From NCBI GenBank assembly GCA_003140215.1, contig PLJL01000001.1:186001-250000 (forward strand): a stretch of 64,000 bases of DNA, read 5' to 3'. The notes beneath the pieces are model-generated. The model saw only the letters and a list, made by a program, of their open reading frames with translations, did not search any database and was not told the origin of the DNA. Shown here in pieces: positions 61,385-64,000 of this stretch. A program made the position numbers and the translations under genes. Position 1 is the first letter of the stretch, and each line of letters opens with the position of its first letter. Source of the stretch: Vulcanimicrobiota bacterium (GTDB lineage Bacteria > Vulcanimicrobiota > Vulcanimicrobiia > Vulcanimicrobiales > Vulcanimicrobiaceae).

Positions 61385-61609
61385 TCAGCGGCCTGGAACG
61401 AGCTCCGTCGCGGCCACGGTGTCGCGCCGCCGGCCGCTCGCGTGCGCCGCGCATCCAGCCAGGACCAGCCGCGCCGAGTTCGGGCCCGTCGCCGTGCAGC
61501 CGCAGGCCCAGTTCACCGAGATCCGCACGCTGCGGCGCTCGTCCGAGACGAGGCTGTGGCATTGCGGCTTGCCCAGGAGTACGGTGAGGGCGTCGAGCGC
61601 GAAGAGCAT
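61385..61609 (-). CDS. Small cysteine-containing hypothetical protein
   Basis: 74 aa from ATG 61609. The centre reads RISVNWACGCTATGPNSARL and then LAGCAAHAS, a C-x-C ... C-x-x-H spacing that could bind a metal. GGAGA lies 11 nt upstream. It ends tail-to-tail with the cyclase gene and is 70 nt downstream of the secreted-protein gene on its own strand. No family is recognised; a chance frame in this GC-rich DNA is possible. Confidence 0.4.
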   Translation of the reverse strand: MLFALDALTVLLGKPQCHSLVSDERRSVRISVNWACGCTATGPNSARLVLAGCAAHASGRRRDTVAATELVPGR

Positions 61610-61679
61610 CTACGCTACTGTCTCCGCGCGCCGCAGCCCGCTTACGTCCGGATCGTCCCGGCGCCGCGGGACTTCGGTC

Positions 61680-62159
61680 CTAGCGCTGGCCGGGGTCGGT
61701 CCGCACCACGGTGCCGTCGAGGTAGCGGATCGCGTCGACGCTGCAGGTGATGCGCGCCGGCGGGCCGGCGTCGCTGAGCTCGCCGAGGTTGATCCGGTCG
61801 ACGGTCTGAGCGGGATCGATCCGCGCTTCGGCAACGTTGGTGCGGGTGGCGCTGACGTCGCCGAAGGCATCGTAGTAGGCGAACTTCACCCGGACGGCCG
61901 TGATCGGCTTGTCGCCGCCGTTGGAGATGCGCAGCGCGTGGTGGATCAGGGTCAAACCGTCGGTGCCCCGCCCATCCGAGAAGCAGCCCTCGATCTTGAT
62001 CGGGCCGGGCTGGCCGGCGACCTGGGTCGGGATGGGGTGTGCCGGCGAGAGCCGCAGGGTGGTGTCGGAAGCGGCCGTAACCGGCGTCGCGGCATTGCCC
62101 GCGACCCCGGCCGCGAAAAACGCAGCCGCCGTCGCGACGGCGAGGATGGATAGGCGCAC
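61680..62159 (-). CDS. Secreted protein of unknown function
   Basis: 159 aa from GTG 62159, with GGAGG 5 nt upstream and a signal peptide (RLSILAVATAAAFFAAGVAG). The mature domain is a beta-sandwich-like sequence: PIKIEGCFSDGRG, LTLIHHALRISNGGDKPIT, VRVKFAYYDAFGDV, then PARITCSVDAIRYLDGTV. The NGGDKPITAVRVKF strand pair recalls FxLYD-type immunoglobulin-like domains in periplasmic proteins. Two cysteines could form a disulfide. It is divergent from the secreted gene at 62280. Confidence 0.72.
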   Translation of the reverse strand: MRLSILAVATAAAFFAAGVAGNAATPVTAASDTTLRLSPAHPIPTQVAGQPGPIKIEGCFSDGRGTDGLTLIHHALRISNGGDKPITAVRVKFAYYDAFGDVSATRTNVAEARIDPAQTVDRINLGELSDAGPPARITCSVDAIRYLDGTVVRTDPGQR

Positions 62160-62279
62160 GTGGACCTCCGTGATCGAAAAAATGCTAGCCCGGGAACGCA
62201 GCCGCCGTACCGATCGTTCGACCCGCCGGCCGGAGCCGCTCCACCGGCCCCGAATCGGTGCCGGGTGAGGAATCGCGCC

Positions 62280-62912
62280 ATGCGTTTCGTCGCCGCCGGT
62301 CTGGGCGCCGCCGTGCTCGCGGCGCTCGCCGCGCCCGGTGCGGCGCAGACGCCGGCCGACGCGCGCAAGCCGTGCGTTCGCAGCCTCGTGGCGATGGAAG
62401 ACAGCGTCGACTCGGCACGCGCGCACGCCGGTGACGTGTTCCGTTTCCGCCTCGTCGACGCCGCCACGGCACCCGACGGCACCGCCGTCCCGGCCGGCAG
62501 CCTGGGCTACGGCGTCATCGCCAATGCCTCGCACGCCGACCGTGGCGGACGGGCCGGCTACCTGGCGCTCGAGACGCGTTTCGTCGTGCTCGACAGCGGT
62601 GTCCACCTGGCGGCGATCATCGATCGCGTGCACGATGAAGCCTCGACGGCGGTCGGTGCGACCGCGAACGCGCCCGGGCTGCTGGGGCTGATCCCGATCG
62701 TCGGCTATGCCGTCGGCGGTTACGATGCGATGCACCACGGCAAGGACGCAACCATCCCGCGCGGGACGCGCGTCGGCGTGTTCCTCGGCGACGACGCGGC
62801 GTTGGGAGTTTGCCGGCCGCTCACCGCGGGCGAGTCTCCGCCGCCCGCGCCCGCGGCGTCACCGGTTCCCGCGACGACCCCGACCGCTTCGGCGACGGCC
62901 GCTATTCGTTGA
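62280..62912 (+). CDS. Secreted protein with a hydrophobic Gly-rich segment and Pro/Ala-rich tail
   Basis: 210 aa from ATG 62280, with GAGGA upstream and a signal peptide (FVAAGLGAAVLAALAAPGAA). The domain AHAGDVFRFRLVDAATAPDG, PAGSLGYGVIANASHADRGG and LALETRFVVLDSGVHL looks like a small beta-barrel, followed by a Gly-rich helix (LLGLIPIVGYAVGG) and IPRGTRVGVFLGDDAAL. The last 30 residues are Pro/Ala/Thr-rich. The remnant at 17659 resembles its C-terminal part. Function unknown. Confidence 0.7.
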   Translation: MRFVAAGLGAAVLAALAAPGAAQTPADARKPCVRSLVAMEDSVDSARAHAGDVFRFRLVDAATAPDGTAVPAGSLGYGVIANASHADRGGRAGYLALETRFVVLDSGVHLAAIIDRVHDEASTAVGATANAPGLLGLIPIVGYAVGGYDAMHHGKDATIPRGTRVGVFLGDDAALGVCRPLTAGESPPPAPAASPVPATTPTASATAAIR

Positions 62913-62973
62913 GACGCGCAGGCGGCGCTTGCTTCGTCGCAGGTCGTTTCAGCCCGATCCGAAACCCACGGAT

Positions 62974-63165
62974 ATGAGCGCAAAGACGACGACCCGGGCA
63001 GCGGAAGCTGCCGCCGAGAAGATCCGCAAAGAGAAACGCGGCGTAGAGGCCCAAGCGGCCGCCGTCAGCGAGGCGACGCGGATCCGGGACATGTTCGCCG
63101 AGGACCGCAAGCGGCTCGAGAAGCGCTACGGTTTCGTTTCGCTCAGCGGTCGCAACGTCGAATGA
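62974..63165 (+). CDS. Small helical charged protein
   Basis: 63 aa from ATG 62974: an Ala/Lys/Glu-rich helix (TTRAAEAAAEKIRKEKRGVE) and RIRDMFAEDRKRLEKRYGF. It is a likely coiled coil with no known family and no signal peptide. Its end overlaps the queA-type gene tail-to-tail by 23 nt. Moderate support from codon pattern and the lack of alternatives on this strand. Confidence 0.5.
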   Translation: MSAKTTTRAAEAAAEKIRKEKRGVEAQAAAVSEATRIRDMFAEDRKRLEKRYGFVSLSGRNVE

Positions 63166-64000
63166 GCAGGTGCACGTCGCCGAACTCGTGCCAAAGGTAG
63201 CCGGCGGCGACGGCACGCTCGTAGGCGCTCTCCAGCAATGCATTGCCGCCGAACGCCGCTAGGAGATCGTGATGGCTGGCCTGCGGCTCGTGAAAGCCGG
63301 TCAGCAGGCCGTCGACGACCGTAACGCCGCGCTCCGGCGTGATGATGCGGTCGGTCCAGCCCGCCGCGGCGAACGTTTCGCCGCCGGCGACCGCGCTCTC
63401 GAGGGCGCGCACGACGGTCGTCCCGACCGCGATGACCCGGTTTCCGCGGCGCCGCGCCGCGTTGACCGCCGCCGCGGTGTGCGCTGAGACCTCGAACCAT
63501 TCACGATAGGGCCGCTCGTGCCGCTCGGGGCTCGACACGCCGGTGTGCAGGGTGATCGTCGCCAGGTCGACGCCGGCGTGCCGCACGTCGTCGAGGACGC
63601 GCGGGGTGAAAGGCCGCCCCGCCGACGGCATCTCCGCCGAGCCCGGCACCCGCGCAAACACCGTCTGATAGTCCGCCAGCGGCAGCGCCTCGTTCACGTA
63701 GCGATAGCGAATCGGCGCGCCGTAGCGCGCGAGAAACGGTGCCACGTCCTCGCCCAGGCTCAACACGACGTACCAGAGCCGCGGGTGCGCCGCGTCGACG
63801 GTCGTCAGGAACGTCGCGGACGCGCCGCCGGCCAGGCTCACCCGCCCGCCGGCGACAATCGCCCCGCGCGGCTCCGCGATCCACAGATCGTCGCTGATGC
63901 GCGTCGAGAGGTGCACCGCCAGACCGGACCCATCCTCGCGCCGCGCCGGCAATGCCGCCGGCAGCGTCGCGGAATCGTTGGCGACGAGCAGATCGCCGCG
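63143..64000 (-). CDS. S-adenosylmethionine:tRNA ribosyltransferase-isomerase family (QueA-type), 5'-truncated
   Basis: Queuosine-pathway fold enzyme; canonical QueA adds the epoxycyclopentane group to tRNA. The visible 286 codons run from the early GDLLVANDSATLPAALPAR (beyond the window edge) to the end. Recognisable blocks are YRYVNEALPLADYQTVFA, ITLHTGVSSPE, VIAVGTTVVRALESA and TVVDGLLTGFHEPQASH. It departs from canonical QueA: the usual GLHFT is GRPFT and H-x-G-x-GTF is HTGVSSPE, as in a divergent short subgroup. Whether it still makes epoxyqueuosine precursor is uncertain, so no symbol is given. Confidence 0.85.
   Translation of the reverse strand, partial: RGDLLVANDSATLPAALPARREDGSGLAVHLSTRISDDLWIAEPRGAIVAGGRVSLAGGASATFLTTVDAAHPRLWYVVLSLGEDVAPFLARYGAPIRYRYVNEALPLADYQTVFARVPGSAEMPSAGRPFTPRVLDDVRHAGVDLATITLHTGVSSPERHERPYREWFEVSAHTAAAVNAARRRGNRVIAVGTTVVRALESAVAGGETFAAAGWTDRIITPERGVTVVDGLLTGFHEPQASHHDLLAAFGGNALLESAYERAVAAGYLWHEFGDVHLLIRRCDR

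Noticed and set aside
1..64000. tRNA genes, rRNA genes, insertion sequences, integrases
   Set aside because: No GTTCGAATC-type T-arm with acceptor pairing, no transposase or integrase frame, and no flanking target duplications were seen.

Overview
The window is high-GC DNA, roughly two-thirds G+C or more by eye, from a didermic free-living bacterium: it encodes outer-membrane barrels, an RND pump, a lipid-anchored protein and c-type cytochrome. The gene set fits the uncultivated soil and desert phylum Eremiobacterota (WPS-2) or a relative: form I CO dehydrogenase, pyruvate phosphate dikinase, a copper-amine-oxidase-N/barrel protein with Pro-Thr linkers, an ice-binding protein and an ArgR-type arginine operon. 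That placement is an inference, because no rRNA gene lies in the window. I saw no tRNA gene, CRISPR array or insertion sequence.

Layout. 1-8100: aerobic CO dehydrogenase operon coxM(partial)-S-L-G-XdhC/YHS-D-E, with overlapping genes, followed by a membrane-anchored diheme cytochrome c. 8204-15030 (minus strand): ppdK, a 2OG-Fe(II) oxygenase and an HAE1-type RND pump. 15185-19749: a Crp-like regulator coupled to a SpoIIE-type phosphatase, an outer-membrane protein, a second SpoIIE phosphatase and secreted proteins. 19837-22199 (minus): a copper-amine-oxidase-N/barrel protein and a lipid-anchored ice-binding protein, probably co-transcribed. 22475-31691: DUF4386 and XRE proteins, an ABC exporter operon, a large BNR/Asp-box propeller, a TPR protein, a 56-aa secreted peptide and a STAS protein. 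31809-35883: argB alone on the minus strand, a deleted VOC gene, haloalkane dehalogenase, a BAAT-type hydrolase and a Doc/RHH toxin-antitoxin pair.

36041-44418: the arginine operon argF-R-G-H-C-J-D plus a GNAT acetyltransferase. With argB this covers acetylglutamate to arginine, and ArgJ can recycle or supply the acetyl group. It carries several candidate control elements: tandem ARG boxes over the argF start, tandem repeats holding the argR start codon, a promoter/leader-peptide/terminator unit between argG and argH, and a hairpin over the argJ start codon.

44480-50599: a DGPF (YCII) protein with an ECF42 sigma factor, DUF5069, an acyl-CoA thioesterase, metY with a CoA-binding protein, and a membrane protein. 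50682-58532: a tightly packed seven-gene unit with an NMT1/SsuA-type ABC importer, a Rieske ring-hydroxylating oxygenase, a small FtsZ-like protein, a cation/proton antiporter and acetoacetate-CoA ligase. It looks like an uptake-and-oxidation operon for an unknown organic acid. 58518-64000: an amidase, a PAS-GGDEF cyclase, small secreted or hypothetical proteins and a partial, divergent queA-type gene.

Several genes have a TATACT-like -10 hexamer only 6-10 nt before the start codon and no Shine-Dalgarno, which suggests that leaderless mRNAs are common here.
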